Shown here one piece after another: positions 1 to 9,681 of a stretch of DNA of 64,000 nt. The number at the start of each line of letters is the position of its first letter. The first letter of the stretch is position 1. The notes beneath the pieces were generated by a model, which was given only the letters and a program-made list of their open reading frames with translations, had not been told where the DNA came from and ran no database searches. The stretch lies in contig JAXLUJ010000002.1 of the NCBI GenBank assembly GCA_046329575.1, positions 310,001 to 374,000 of the forward strand, given 5' to 3'. The DNA comes from UBA1941 sp046329575 (GTDB taxonomy: Bacteria > Bacteroidota > Bacteroidia > Chitinophagales > LD1). Made by a program: the position numbers and the translations under genes.

Positions 1-1
1 C

Positions 2-3000
2 CAGGACATCACATTAAAAGGTCACACTTATCGCGGTTCAGTTATTGATGGACAAGTGAGAAAAGAATCTTTCGCCGGAACTATGGTAGTGCATGACGAG
101 CATTTGGATATGGACTTTAATGGGCTTGTAGATTTTTCAAAAAATACACCGCAATTCCGTTTTCGTGCTGATGTAAAGAAAGCCGAATTGCGGGAATTGA
201 ATTTGTTTAAAGACACCTTGAACATTGATGGCCTGTTACAAGCCGATTTTACCGGAAAAAAAGTGGATGACTTGGTGGGCTCGGTAGTTTTAGAAAATGT
301 TCGCTTGCAACGTGGCACTTATATTACGAAGGTTAAGCAAGCAGTTTTATCAGCTACCTTATTGCCTGATCGCGAAAAGTTGATTCAGTTAAAAACCGAT
401 CAGGCAGAAGGCGAAGTAAGAGGTCGTTTTTCTTATGCCGAACTGCCCAAGGTGTTTAGAAATTATGTGAACTCTACTTTTACCAAAAACTATGAAGAGA
501 ATACTAAAGTTCAACCGCAGCAATTCACGTTCGATTTGCGAATTTACGACAGTATAGGTTTAGCGCGAATTGTAGTTCCGAAATTGAGGAACATCCGAAA
601 TTCAGTAATACGCGGAAATGTGAACAGCTCCAGAGAGGAATTTAATGTGGAAGCCTTTATTCCCGAAGCGGAATATGATAAGTATAAGGTAAGGCGTTTA
701 GATGCCAAAGCGGTGACGGCTGAGGGTAAGATTAATGTAGTAGCTTCGGCTGATCAGCTATTTATTTCAGATAGTTTGAAAATGGATACGTTAGTGGTGA
801 AAGCTGTTTCACAAGGCGATGATTTCAGGTTTGACCTTATAGCAGCCGATAAAACCTTTTATAACCGCGCTAACATTACCGCTTATCTGGTTCGTCAGAA
901 AGGCAGCGCTGATATCCATTTTGATCCTTCTGAAGTGTGGTTAGGAAAGAATAAGTGGACTTTCCGTGAAGGAAATGTAATCAACATCAAGGGTAAACAG
1001 ATCACCAGCCACGGATTGTTTTTCGAAAGTGGAAAACAATCGGTTCAGGTGGATGCATTTCTCAAAGGTGATACTTCCACATCGGTGCGTTTACAATTAA
1101 CGGAAACCTCACTGGCTGATTTTCTGGGGATTTTCAATAAAACCTCGCGCGACCTCAAGGCTACTGTGAATGGCGAGGCCGTGGTAGAAGATGTTTTTGC
1201 CAAACCGGCTATACTGGCCGATATTGAAGCCCGTCAGTTAACTTTGGGAAATGAACTTCTGGGCGATCTTACCATTAAATCAGGTTTAGACCAGAATCTG
1301 AAACGTGTAAATGTGCAGGTGCAGCTTAGAAGTGAAAAGAATGAAGTAACTGCCGGTGGAACGTATGGTATTGCCGATAACGATTTAGACATTGATGTGA
1401 ATTTAGGCTCCGCTTCTATTGGATTTCTAAATCATCCTTTCTTTATCAAATATGTAAAGAATTGTAGCGGTACCGTAAGAGGTAATGTGCAAATCCGCGG
1501 AACTGCAAAAGCGCCTGTACTCAAAGGCCGTGTTACGGTTGATGATGCCACTGTTACCGTAAGTTTTCTCAATACACAATATTCTTTGCATGACGAAGAC
1601 ATTGAATTGCGCGATGGCGTTATCGATATCGGGAATGTGACCGTTTACGATCGCTTTAATAATCAGGCATTCGGCAGTGGAAAAATTACACATGATCATT
1701 TCAAAAAAATCACTTTTGATTTACATGTAAATACCCAGAATGCCGAATTCCTGAATACTACCATGAAGATGATGCCCAACTTCTATGGCAATGCTTTCGG
1801 CCGTGGCAAGATCGACTTTTTGGGCACCCTGCCGAACATCGATATTCGGGCGTCAGTTCGGGTGAACAAAGGCACCCATTGTTATATTCCGGTCAACTCT
1901 TCCTACGAAACTAACCGTTATGCGTTCTATAAATTTGTAAATCCTGCAAAAGATACCTTGGTAAAAGTAGCCAAACGCGATTACGTGCTTCCAACCGGAG
2001 TAAACTTTATTCTTGATCTTGATGTAACTCCCGATGGGATTGTTGACATCCAGCTTGACCCTGTGGCAGGGGATGTACTTTCCAGTAGCGGAAGGGGCAA
2101 TTTGAAGATCGAAATCTTACGCACCGGTGAGTTCAACATTTACGGCCTTTACGAAATCGTAAATGGAAATTATTTGTTTACGCTTCAGAATATCATCAAT
2201 AAGCGGTTTACACTGGAAAAAGGCGGAACGATTCGTTTTAATGGCGACATCTATCACGCCCAACTGAATGCCGATGCCGTGTACGACGTACGAACTTCGG
2301 TTTATGATTTGATTAGCGACCAAATTGCCGACAACAGCGGAAGCGCAGTGTCAAACAGTTTAAGTGAACGTGCTAAAAACCGTGTACTGGTTAAGCTTTT
2401 ACTGAATTTGCAAGGTATTCTGCAAAGTCCGGAAGTGTCGTTCGACATCCGGGTGATGGACAGTGACCCGCTGATCAGAAATTATGTAGATAGCAAGATG
2501 CAACTCGTTAAAAGCGCCGATGCTGAAATGAACAAACAGGTTTTCGGATTGCTGGTCATGAATCGTTTTCTGCCAACAAATAATTCCATTTTCGGAAATC
2601 CTGCAGGCGACGCCCGCGGAAGCGCAGGAAACCTTGTGGGCGGAGGTGTTACAAATACGGTTAGCGAATTTCTATCGTCGCAATTGTCGCACTACGTAAG
2701 TAATTTGTTCGACAATCTGAACGTTCATGATCTTGATTTCAATTTCAATTTCCGGCAGTACGATCAAACGGCAATCAATTCTACCGGAGCGCAAACTGCG
2801 AATACGTTCGATACACGGCGCGAGCTACAACTGGCGCTCAGCAAGCGTTTCTTCAATAACCGGCTTTCAGTAAGTGCCGGTGGCAATCTCGACTTTGGCG
2901 ATAATAAACAGTATGTTGACGGTGGGAATACCGTGGTAAATAAGTCGAACGCCAATATTACCGGCGACTTTCAAATTGAGTATGTGCTTGACAAGAACGG

Positions 3001-3199
3001 TGTTTGGCGCGCCAAGGCGTTCAATCGCGGTGATTACGACAACTTCTATCAGAAGAACAGAAACCGCACCGGCGTGGGTATCGCTTACCGTCAGGACTTC
3101 GATACCTTCCGTGAGTTGTTCCACAGAAAGCGCAAACCTAAGGTTGATACCAAGCCGCCATCAGAAGGCACTAAGCCAAAAGACACCAAGCTTCCTTGA
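2..3199 (+). CDS. TamB-like translocation/assembly module protein, C-terminal part (5' truncated)
   Basis: The reading frame is open to the left edge of the window, so the start is missing and about 1,065 C-terminal residues are visible. The protein is a long run of short beta-strand-forming segments (DUF490/TamB family). It ends in the conserved C-terminal region with FNFNFRQYD, a long stretch rich in DNRLSVSAGGNLDFGD-like beta strands, and a basic, lysine/proline-rich tail. TamB family proteins span the periplasm and act with a BamA-like partner in outer-membrane protein assembly or phospholipid transport; the exact role here is inferred from the family. The stop codon directly abuts the stop codon of the opposite-strand YdcF-like gene with no base between. 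Confidence 0.85.
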   Translation, partial: QDITLKGHTYRGSVIDGQVRKESFAGTMVVHDEHLDMDFNGLVDFSKNTPQFRFRADVKKAELRELNLFKDTLNIDGLLQADFTGKKVDDLVGSVVLENVRLQRGTYITKVKQAVLSATLLPDREKLIQLKTDQAEGEVRGRFSYAELPKVFRNYVNSTFTKNYEENTKVQPQQFTFDLRIYDSIGLARIVVPKLRNIRNSVIRGNVNSSREEFNVEAFIPEAEYDKYKVRRLDAKAVTAEGKINVVASADQLFISDSLKMDTLVVKAVSQGDDFRFDLIAADKTFYNRANITAYLVRQKGSADIHFDPSEVWLGKNKWTFREGNVINIKGKQITSHGLFFESGKQSVQVDAFLKGDTSTSVRLQLTETSLADFLGIFNKTSRDLKATVNGEAVVEDVFAKPAILADIEARQLTLGNELLGDLTIKSGLDQNLKRVNVQVQLRSEKNEVTAGGTYGIADNDLDIDVNLGSASIGFLNHPFFIKYVKNCSGTVRGNVQIRGTAKAPVLKGRVTVDDATVTVSFLNTQYSLHDEDIELRDGVIDIGNVTVYDRFNNQAFGSGKITHDHFKKITFDLHVNTQNAEFLNTTMKMMPNFYGNAFGRGKIDFLGTLPNIDIRASVRVNKGTHCYIPVNSSYETNRYAFYKFVNPAKDTLVKVAKRDYVLPTGVNFILDLDVTPDGIVDIQLDPVAGDVLSSSGRGNLKIEILRTGEFNIYGLYEIVNGNYLFTLQNIINKRFTLEKGGTIRFNGDIYHAQLNADAVYDVRTSVYDLISDQIADNSGSAVSNSLSERAKNRVLVKLLLNLQGILQSPEVSFDIRVMDSDPLIRNYVDSKMQLVKSADAEMNKQVFGLLVMNRFLPTNNSIFGNPAGDARGSAGNLVGGGVTNTVSEFLSSQLSHYVSNLFDNLNVHDLDFNFNFRQYDQTAINSTGAQTANTFDTRRELQLALSKRFFNNRLSVSAGGNLDFGDNKQYVDGGNTVVNKSNANITGDFQIEYVLDKNGVWRAKAFNRGDYDNFYQKNRNRTGVGIAYRQDFDTFRELFHRKRKPKVDTKPPSEGTKPKDTKLP

Positions 3200-3850
3200 T
3201 TATTCGTTGAAGTTAATGTGCTGACCGCGCGTTCCGCGGAATCTTTCTGAAAAAGATTCTTTGCTGGAAAGTGGAACAAAGTCTGGCACAAAAGCATTGG
3301 AAAGATCTACGGGTGGAAATCGGAAGTCAGGCTTTCTGGTATCTGGTAGCCATCGGTAAACGATTGGAATTGTGGGCATGTTGTTACAACGTTTTTTGGT
3401 GAAGTTGCGTAACGCCTGGGTTTGAAATGGATCAGTGGCCAGCGCTACATTTTTAAAGCCCAATTGTTTGGCCATTTTCCAACCGTACCACACATTTTCA
3501 ACGCTGTGTTCGGCCTTAATTTCGGCAAAGGTGCAGTCAGAAGGAATGCCTAATGAATCGGCAATAATCTTCATTGCCATGCCTTCGTAGTAGGGGCTAC
3601 CCACGGCCGCCCCGCTAAAAATCACGTGTTTCACCAAACCTTTGTCGTAAAGATATTTGGCCCACAAAATGCGGGCAGCAAAAATGCTGTTCAGTGGTGT
3701 TTCTCCATACGGTGTTCCTGGTACAACAATGGCATCGAAAGGCGCTTGCGCTTTGGCTACTTCAAAATGTTTGGCGCTCCATTTGGTCATGGTGCACGAT
3801 GAAACAAAAACAGATGCCAAAAGCATCAGTAAGAAAGAAGAGTTCTTCAT
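3200..3850 (-). CDS. YdcF/SanA/ElyC-family lipoprotein (DUF218)
   Basis: 216 residues. The N-terminus has a short charged start, a hydrophobic core and a lipobox ending VSSC, so it is predicted to be a lipoprotein. The remainder matches the DUF218 fold: an AIVVPGTPYGE segment like the AIVVLG opening of the family, VIFSGAA in the middle, an acidic EHSVENV helix (family xSxxT/E-N motif) and ATDPFQTQAL near the end. Members of this family influence envelope integrity and vancomycin sensitivity in Enterobacteria, but no reaction is firmly known. It lies 2 bases after the upstream small membrane protein gene, probably in one transcript. Confidence 0.75.
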   Translation of the reverse strand: MKNSSFLLMLLASVFVSSCTMTKWSAKHFEVAKAQAPFDAIVVPGTPYGETPLNSIFAARILWAKYLYDKGLVKHVIFSGAAVGSPYYEGMAMKIIADSLGIPSDCTFAEIKAEHSVENVWYGWKMAKQLGFKNVALATDPFQTQALRNFTKKRCNNMPTIPIVYRWLPDTRKPDFRFPPVDLSNAFVPDFVPLSSKESFSERFRGTRGQHINFNE

Positions 3851-3852
3851 TT

Positions 3853-4194
3853 TTATTTTACCGGTTTTATGAAAGATGCGCTTAATGCGGCTAAACCACT
3901 AACGAGTCCACCCAATACGGCTGTGATAAGAAACAACAACCCGGTTCCCGGCAAATGCAATAATTCGGCAATTTTCGGGGTAAGAATGTGGTTGTTGTTA
4001 TGGTCGATTATTAAAGCATAACTGCACCATAGCAAAGCCACACCTAGAAACCCGGAAAAAAAGGCCATGGCTGGCCGCTGCGGAACAAAAAAAGAAGCAG
4101 CAAAGGCAGCAATCACAATAACATACCAAGGGAAAAAACTTTGTAACATGGCTGCTAAAACGGCTGTGGAAATCACTGCAATGATGAACTTCAT
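3853..4194 (-). CDS. small membrane protein, unknown function
   Basis: 113 residues with three or four hydrophobic segments (about residues 3-20, 22-38, 46-63, 82-110), separated by a short polar loop with the sequence IDHNNNHILTPK. I recognise no family. The protein ends FIKPVK, positive on the predicted cytosolic side. It is first in a two-gene unit with the YdcF-like lipoprotein. A box TAGATTAG lies exactly four bases upstream of the ATG, so transcription may start at the start codon (see findings). Confidence 0.6.
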   Translation of the reverse strand: MKFIIAVISTAVLAAMLQSFFPWYVIVIAAFAASFFVPQRPAMAFFSGFLGVALLWCSYALIIDHNNNHILTPKIAELLHLPGTGLLFLITAVLGGLVSGLAALSASFIKPVK

Positions 4195-4235
4195 TTAGCT
4201 AATCTATTATTTATTTTTCGCACTATCATTGCAGT

Positions 4236-4682
4236 ATGGATAATAATACTGCTGATAATTCGAGGAAACCCGGAGAAATGTTCACCTCTTCGGTACTGAA
4301 ACGGGTTGGCCCTTTATACCAATTTTTTTTCGCCGGAGGCTTGGCTTTCCTTTTGCTGCTGATTTCACAGTTCATCTTCCACTCCACTGATGGCGTAATT
4401 TATTCGGCTTGCTTTGGTGTGGTATTCTATGTGATGTTTAACCCTTGGTTGTGCCTGTTGGCCGATTCTATCCGTCCTTATTTTCTATTGTCATTAGCGC
4501 TGTATGCAGCTATCGTGATGCTGATGTATGGTATGGTATATCTGCTTACCGGTTTGAACCCGTTAAATTCATTTGAAATTCGCTTGATTTTAATGACCAC
4601 GACCTTTTACAATTTTGTGGCCTATGGAATGATGTCGGCATTAAAGCTGTTGTTCATCAATCCGAGCGGCGGCGGACTATGA
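4236..4682 (+). CDS. membrane protein, unknown function
   Basis: 148 residues: about 30 hydrophilic N-terminal residues, then four hydrophobic segments (about 31-48, 53-75, 82-104, 120-140). No family recognised; the overall shape (short, four membrane segments, no conserved polar motif) is common among Bacteroidota orphan membrane proteins. Transcribed divergently from the small membrane protein at 4194 across a 41-base gap that must hold both promoters. The last six bases overlap the 3' end of purC on the other strand. Confidence 0.6.
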   Translation: MDNNTADNSRKPGEMFTSSVLKRVGPLYQFFFAGGLAFLLLLISQFIFHSTDGVIYSACFGVVFYVMFNPWLCLLADSIRPYFLLSLALYAAIVMLMYGMVYLLTGLNPLNSFEIRLILMTTTFYNFVAYGMMSALKLLFINPSGGGL

Positions 4683-5615
4683 TTTCAGAAAATCGCTAAC
4701 GCGTTTTTCAATTCTTGAAACTATATTTTCAGAAGGCTCAGGCGAAAAAGGAAGTTGCGTTAGTGTTTCATAAAGGTGAATATATCGCTCAGAAACCTCT
4801 TTTACGAACGTGTCCGGCATTTCAGGCATCATTTGACCTTCCTTTCCCTGAAAACCTCTTTCGATAAGCCATTCCCTCACAAATTCTTTGGAAAGTTGTT
4901 GGGGCGCCTCACCTTTCAGAAAACGATTTTCGTATTCGTTGGCCAGAAAATACCGGGAGCTATCGGGCGTGTGAATTTCATCGATCAACATCACCTCCCC
5001 ATCATAAATGCCGAATTCGTACTTGGTATCTACCAGTATCAAACCACGGGCCGCAGCCATTTCTGAGCCGCGTTGGAACAATGCACGCGTGTAGCGTTCC
5101 ATAGTTTCATATACTTCCGGAGTTACAATTTTTCTCGCAAGAATTTCTTCCTTCGAGGCATCTTCATCATGGCCTTCCAGATTTTTAGCAGCAGGGGTAA
5201 TTATTGGCGTCTCAAATTTTTGATTATCCTTCATGCCTTCCGGAAGCGAAACGCCGCACAAGGTTCTGTGCCCTGCCCGATATGCTCTTGCTGCATGACC
5301 AGCCAGATAACCGCGAATCACCATCTCGATACGAATAGGTTCGCACAATTTTCCAATAGAAACATTGGGATCAGGCGAAGCTTCCAGCCAATTCTTGCAA
5401 ACGTCTTTTGTGGCATTTAAAAAAAATGCTGCAAGTTGATTCAGCACCTGACCCTTATAAGGAATCGGCTTAGGTAAAATATGGTCGAAACAGGAAATAC
5501 GGTCAGATGCTACTACTACCAACTTGCCGGGCAGAAAATATACATCTCTAACTTTACCGTGATAAACTTTTTGGTTTTCGTGAAATTGAAAGTTGGTTTC
5601 GCTAAGCGCGTTCAT
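4677..5615 (-). CDS. purC: phosphoribosylaminoimidazole-succinocarboxamide synthase (SAICAR synthetase)
   Basis: 312 residues. Catalyses ATP-dependent joining of aspartate to CAIR, giving SAICAR, in de novo purine synthesis in the cytosol. Seen in sequence: the N-terminal KVYHGKVRDVYFLPGK nucleotide-binding strand-turn, VVASDRISCFDHILP, VIRGYLAGHAAR, and LVDTKYEFG / LIDEIHTPDSSRYF, all standard landmarks of the family. The length (about 75 residues longer than the E. coli enzyme) is that of the longer form common in Bacteroidota and eukaryotes. It starts 1 base after the phoH stop codon, so the two genes are almost certainly co-transcribed. Confidence 0.95.
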   Translation of the reverse strand: MNALSETNFQFHENQKVYHGKVRDVYFLPGKLVVVASDRISCFDHILPKPIPYKGQVLNQLAAFFLNATKDVCKNWLEASPDPNVSIGKLCEPIRIEMVIRGYLAGHAARAYRAGHRTLCGVSLPEGMKDNQKFETPIITPAAKNLEGHDEDASKEEILARKIVTPEVYETMERYTRALFQRGSEMAAARGLILVDTKYEFGIYDGEVMLIDEIHTPDSSRYFLANEYENRFLKGEAPQQLSKEFVREWLIERGFQGKEGQMMPEMPDTFVKEVSERYIHLYETLTQLPFSPEPSENIVSRIEKRVSDFLKS

Positions 5616-5616
5616 A

Positions 5617-6570
5617 CTAGGAGTTCGATGCGTTGAGTTTGTCGTAAGCTTTAATAATTTCTTTCACCAAACGATGGCGTACTACATCGCTTTCTGTCAA
5701 AAATACGGTAGAAATACCTTTGATATGCTCCAGAATTCGTATGGCTACCGAAAGTCCGGACTGATGATTTTTAGGAAGATCGATTTGTGTAGGGTCGCCG
5801 GTAATAATACACTTGGAATTTGGCCCTATACGCGTTAGGAACATTTTAAGCTGTGGCGAAGTGGCGTTTTGGGCTTCATCCAGCAAAATGAAGGAGTAAT
5901 CCAATGTACGCCCGCGCATGAACGCCAAAGGCGCTACTTCGATAATGCGATTCTGCATGTAGTACATCAGTTTGTCAGGCGGAATCATATCGTCCAGTGC
6001 ATCGTAAAGCGGACGCAGATAAGGGTCAATTTTTTCTTTTAAATCACCAGGTAAAAAACCAAGATTCTCGCCGGCTTCAACAGCCGGTCTGGTCAGGATG
6101 ATTTTTTTTACGCTCTTCTCTTTTAACGCCCTAACGGCTAACGCCACGGCTGTATATGTTTTACCGGTTCCCGCAGGGCCAATGGCGAATATCATATCGT
6201 TCTTGTCACACTCTTCCACCATTTTTTGCTGGTTTTCGGTTCGCGCTCTTACAATGTGGCCGTTATTACCATAAACAATCACATTGTTCGGCTCCTTGCC
6301 TTTAGCGGTTTCTTCCATTTCACCGGCTAAAATGCGTTCCATCATATCTTCTGAAAGTTTACCGTGGCGTTCAATGTGAGCCAGCATTTGATCTACTTTT
6401 TCCCGAAAAACCTGAAGATCATCTTCAATCCCTTCGGCTTTGATGGCATTGCCACGGGAAACCATTCGAAGGGTTGGAAAAGCTTTCTTTAAGAAATTGA
6501 ATCGGGAATTGTTTACCCCAAAAAAATCAAGAGGATCTACACCCTCAATGTGGATTGTTGTTTCCGTCAA
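5617..6570 (-). CDS. PhoH-family ATPase
   Basis: 317 residues. P-loop ATPase with Walker A GPAGTGKT at residues 131-138 and Walker B region FILLDEAQN. The ~110-residue N-terminal part (EGVDPLDFFGVNN) matches the PhoH-like / YbeZ subgroup, which is linked to RNA metabolism and ribosome maturation. The start is a TTG codon at 6570-6568: no ATG or GTG lies upstream in frame and the sequence right after TTG matches the usual N-terminus of Bacteroidota PhoH proteins. It leads a phoH-purC unit. The divergent neighbour is the SAM hydroxide adenosyltransferase gene. Confidence 0.9.
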   Translation of the reverse strand: MTETTIHIEGVDPLDFFGVNNSRFNFLKKAFPTLRMVSRGNAIKAEGIEDDLQVFREKVDQMLAHIERHGKLSEDMMERILAGEMEETAKGKEPNNVIVYGNNGHIVRARTENQQKMVEECDKNDMIFAIGPAGTGKTYTAVALAVRALKEKSVKKIILTRPAVEAGENLGFLPGDLKEKIDPYLRPLYDALDDMIPPDKLMYYMQNRIIEVAPLAFMRGRTLDYSFILLDEAQNATSPQLKMFLTRIGPNSKCIITGDPTQIDLPKNHQSGLSVAIRILEHIKGISTVFLTESDVVRHRLVKEIIKAYDKLNASNS

Positions 6571-6674
6571 TGTTGCTGAATTATGATATGCAAAATATAT
6601 ATTTAACGCGCGGCTTTTTGGATACTACATGGCTTTCTATCCACAATGTTTCCACCGTACCGCAATCAAAAAAT

Positions 6675-7439
6675 ATGCCCCTCGTAACGGTAACTTCCGA
6701 TCTTGGTAATTGCGATTATTATGCAGCCGCTCTCAAAGGCGCATTGCTGAACCTTTGCAAAGGCATTGCCGTGATGGATATCGCTAATCAGGTTACTTCA
6801 TTCGATATTCGTCATGCGGCATATGTGGTTCGTCATGCCTATCCCTATTTTATGAATGGTACCATTCACGTCATTTATATGAATCCGGCCGAGGCCGATG
6901 GCGGTATGATTGCAGTTCAACATCAAAATCAATACTTCCTTACATTCAATAATGGCATCACATCGCTGCTGTTTGGCGAACTGCCGGCATCTACTTTTTT
7001 AATAAATGAAGAAATTTCGAAGAGTAGCAACTTGTTCTTTGCTGAGGGTTTTGCCCGTGTAATCAATCATATCAACTCGGGCAAACCTTTGAATGAAATA
7101 GGAACAACTTCCCCGGCTATCCGGCAACTTAGGCTAATGCAACCCACCGTTACCGGCGGTTTCATTAAAGGAAGTATTCAATATTTCGACAAATACGGAA
7201 ATGCGATCAGCAATATTTCAAGTGCTATGATTGCGCAGGCAATAGGGGAGAAACGCGCGTTGGTAAGCATAGCCGGTCAGGACTTATGGATTGGAAAGAA
7301 CTATGCCGACGGAACTCCCGGTGAACTGATTTCTTTTATAAATGCGGAGGGAAATTTGGAGGTAGCCATCAATAAGGGCAGTGCGCTCAAATTGTTGGGT
7401 CTCCGGCCAGATAGTATGATTACCGTAAGTGCTATGTAA
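6675..7439 (+). CDS. S-adenosyl-L-methionine hydroxide adenosyltransferase (DUF62 family)
   Basis: 254 residues from the ATG at 6675. Members of this family split SAM with hydroxide to give adenosine and methionine; they share the fold of fluorinase and chlorinase. Landmarks seen: the N-terminal VTVTSDLGNCDYYAAALKG (the family's T-D-F-G stretch, here with Leu for Phe), FDIRHAAYVV with the Asp-Arg pair, GTIHVIYMNP, and a C-terminal barrel with YFDKYGNAISNI. A longer frame reaches 6555, but its 40 extra residues are not conserved-looking and overlap the phoH start, so I use 6675. Physiological role of the family is unsettled. Confidence 0.85.
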   Translation: MPLVTVTSDLGNCDYYAAALKGALLNLCKGIAVMDIANQVTSFDIRHAAYVVRHAYPYFMNGTIHVIYMNPAEADGGMIAVQHQNQYFLTFNNGITSLLFGELPASTFLINEEISKSSNLFFAEGFARVINHINSGKPLNEIGTTSPAIRQLRLMQPTVTGGFIKGSIQYFDKYGNAISNISSAMIAQAIGEKRALVSIAGQDLWIGKNYADGTPGELISFINAEGNLEVAINKGSALKLLGLRPDSMITVSAM

Positions 7440-7440
7440 T

Positions 7441-8814
7441 ATGACAGAAAAACTTTCCTGCTTCCTGATTCGTTTTTTTTTGATCGTGTTCCTTCTGGCT
7501 CACTGTTTAACTGCAGCTATTGCACAAGAGGCTCCTGCCGCGCCCCGGCATAAAACGAGATCTAAACTTTGGGCGGGTCCTGTAGTGGGTTCAGTTACGG
7601 CACACTCCGCCAAAGTGTGGATCGCATACAGCGGAACCGGTAAAAATGCAGTGATACTCGGTGATACCGCCACCAAAAGAATTTTCTATCCATCGAATTA
7701 TAGTTATACGGTTTCTAAGAAAGGTATCGTTTCGCTTACCTTTGAATTTAACGGGTTGTTACCCGCTCATAATTACAATGTTCTTGTTGCAATTGAAGGC
7801 TGGAAAACGTCAACAAAATATAGTTTCTCAACTCAGGCCGATACCGCAGTACAGGATATGCGGTTTTTGATTGGTTCATGCGCTATGCTGAACACTGATT
7901 TTACTCGAATCGCTTTTCCGGGTTTTAGTTCCCGGATATATACTTCGATGAAAAAAAGAAAAGCCGATTTTATGGTGTGGCTGGGCGACAATGTTTACTA
8001 CCTTCTGCCATATCAATACAACTCTACCGAAGGTATGTTCAAAAGAAATATTAGCGTTCGCCGCTCGTTTCCGCTCTATCGCGATTTTTTGAATAGTTCT
8101 GTGAACTACGCCATTTGGGACGACCATGATTATGGCCCGAACGATAGTGATAGCAGTTGGCGCCTTAAAGACAGTGCCCTTGCGGTTTTCAAAAGTTTTT
8201 GGCCGAACACTTATCCTGATCAGAAACAATTCCCCGGCAACTATTTTAATTTTCGCTATTACGATGCCGAATTTTTTATGCTCGACGATCGTTATTACCG
8301 CGCACCGGAAGGCGATACCTTGGCTCCTTTTCTTGGTGAAACGCAGTTGATTTGGTTGAAAAACAAGTTACTGCTAAGTGATGCGGCATTCAAGTTCATT
8401 GCTATCGGTACGCAAGTGTTGAACGAAAATGCCTTTGGTGAAACCTATCTGCATTATGCCCATGAACGTAGTGAATTGCTGAACTTCATAGCAGCAAATA
8501 ACATCAAAGGCGTGGTGTTTTTAACCGGCGATAAACATTACACTGAAATTTGCAGAAGAGATTGGAAGGGGTATCCGGTTTATGATATTACTTGTTCACC
8601 GCTTACCTCTCCTGTGCTTCCGCGATGGCTGTTCGGAGCATTGAATAATCCCACACGGATACCGGGCAGCGACTACAGCCACCGCAATTTTGGCGAAATT
8701 GCAATAACCGGCGCTGTTGGGCAACGGGTATGCAGAATCGGTATTTTTAATGTTCGCGGCAAAAAGAAAAGAGAGATTGTTATACCTCAAAGTGAGTTAC
8801 AGGTGAAACCTTGA
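7441..8814 (+). CDS. PhoD-like phosphatase / metallophosphoesterase, exported
   Basis: 457 residues from ATG 7441, one base after the preceding stop. N-terminal signal peptide with a hydrophobic run FFLIVFLLAHCLTAAIAQ and a probable cleavage after AIAQ. A fibronectin-like N-terminal domain (GPVVGSVTAHSAKVWI) is typical of the alkaline phosphatase D family. The metallophosphatase core shows WLGDNVYY, WDDHDYGPND, LDDRYYR and LTGDKHYTE, which provide the Asp, Asn and His metal ligands. Probably a periplasmic phosphomonoesterase or phosphodiesterase that frees phosphate from organic compounds; the substrate cannot be told from sequence. Co-directional with the acyltransferase downstream. Confidence 0.85.
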   Translation: MTEKLSCFLIRFFLIVFLLAHCLTAAIAQEAPAAPRHKTRSKLWAGPVVGSVTAHSAKVWIAYSGTGKNAVILGDTATKRIFYPSNYSYTVSKKGIVSLTFEFNGLLPAHNYNVLVAIEGWKTSTKYSFSTQADTAVQDMRFLIGSCAMLNTDFTRIAFPGFSSRIYTSMKKRKADFMVWLGDNVYYLLPYQYNSTEGMFKRNISVRRSFPLYRDFLNSSVNYAIWDDHDYGPNDSDSSWRLKDSALAVFKSFWPNTYPDQKQFPGNYFNFRYYDAEFFMLDDRYYRAPEGDTLAPFLGETQLIWLKNKLLLSDAAFKFIAIGTQVLNENAFGETYLHYAHERSELLNFIAANNIKGVVFLTGDKHYTEICRRDWKGYPVYDITCSPLTSPVLPRWLFGALNNPTRIPGSDYSHRNFGEIAITGAVGQRVCRIGIFNVRGKKKREIVIPQSELQVKP

Positions 8815-8816
8815 TC

Positions 8817-9680
8817 ATGCTTTTGTTTTATTGCTCCTTTCCGCTTTTGTGGCTTTTGTCAAAACTTCCTTTTAGGGTGTTGATCGGGCTGTCTGATTTC
8901 CTTTCGTTTCTTCTCGAACATTTGATACGCTATCGGCGCAATGTGGTGGAAGCGAATTTGCGAAAAGCCTTTCCTAACGAATCTGACGCTTCCCTAAAAA
9001 ATATTCGTTCCCAATTCTATACGCATTTGGCTGACCGCATTTTTGAAACTATTAAAATGATAACGGTTACCAAAGAAGAATTGCTGAAACGCGTCACATT
9101 CTTAAATCCGGAACTTGCTACTAACTTTTTAAAACAAGGTAGAAGTGTGATTGCCGTGATGGGACACTGCGGCAGTTGGGAGATGGCCTGTTTGGCGGCA
9201 TCGGCTTATTTGCCTGATCTTTACTTATACTCGGTTTATACACCGGTCAACAATCATTCTTTCAATAATTTTTTCAAAGAAGTGCGAAGCCGTTTTGGAA
9301 TGCATTTATTTAGCATGAAGGAAATGATTCCGATGCTGCGCAATGGTTTTGGTGAACCAGCTATTGGCATGTATGTTGCCGACCAAGGGCACAGTAACCC
9401 CAGGCGCGCCTACTGGCGCCAGTTTCTTAATCAGGATACGAATTTCATGACCGGTCCTGCCCGATTTTGTAAGGCTCATGACGCCGCGTTCATTTATGTT
9501 CAGATTTTGCAAACTGAACGAATGAAATATCGTATTCATCCGATTTTGCTAAGCGAAAGTCCGCAGCGATTCAGCGAAGAACAACTTACGGATATGTTTG
9601 TTGAGGAACTAACCAATCAAATTAAAAAATCACCTGCTGATTGGTTGTGGAGCCACAAAAGATGGAAACACCATCGTTGA
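8817..9680 (+). CDS. lysophospholipid/lipid A acyltransferase (LpxL/HtrB family)
   Basis: 287 residues. Transfers an acyl chain from acyl-ACP to a lipid A precursor at the inner membrane. N-terminal membrane helix (LLFYCSFPLLWLLSKLPF) followed by NVVEANLRKAFPN, the catalytic GHCGSWE motif (His-x4-Glu), and the ADQGH segment, all standard for the LpxL/LpxM/HtrB group. A TTG two codons earlier overlaps the previous stop; I prefer ATG 8817. The 3' end lies one base from the opposite-strand thioredoxin-like gene. Confidence 0.88.
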   Translation: MLLFYCSFPLLWLLSKLPFRVLIGLSDFLSFLLEHLIRYRRNVVEANLRKAFPNESDASLKNIRSQFYTHLADRIFETIKMITVTKEELLKRVTFLNPELATNFLKQGRSVIAVMGHCGSWEMACLAASAYLPDLYLYSVYTPVNNHSFNNFFKEVRSRFGMHLFSMKEMIPMLRNGFGEPAIGMYVADQGHSNPRRAYWRQFLNQDTNFMTGPARFCKAHDAAFIYVQILQTERMKYRIHPILLSESPQRFSEEQLTDMFVEELTNQIKKSPADWLWSHKRWKHHR

Positions 9681-9681
9681 T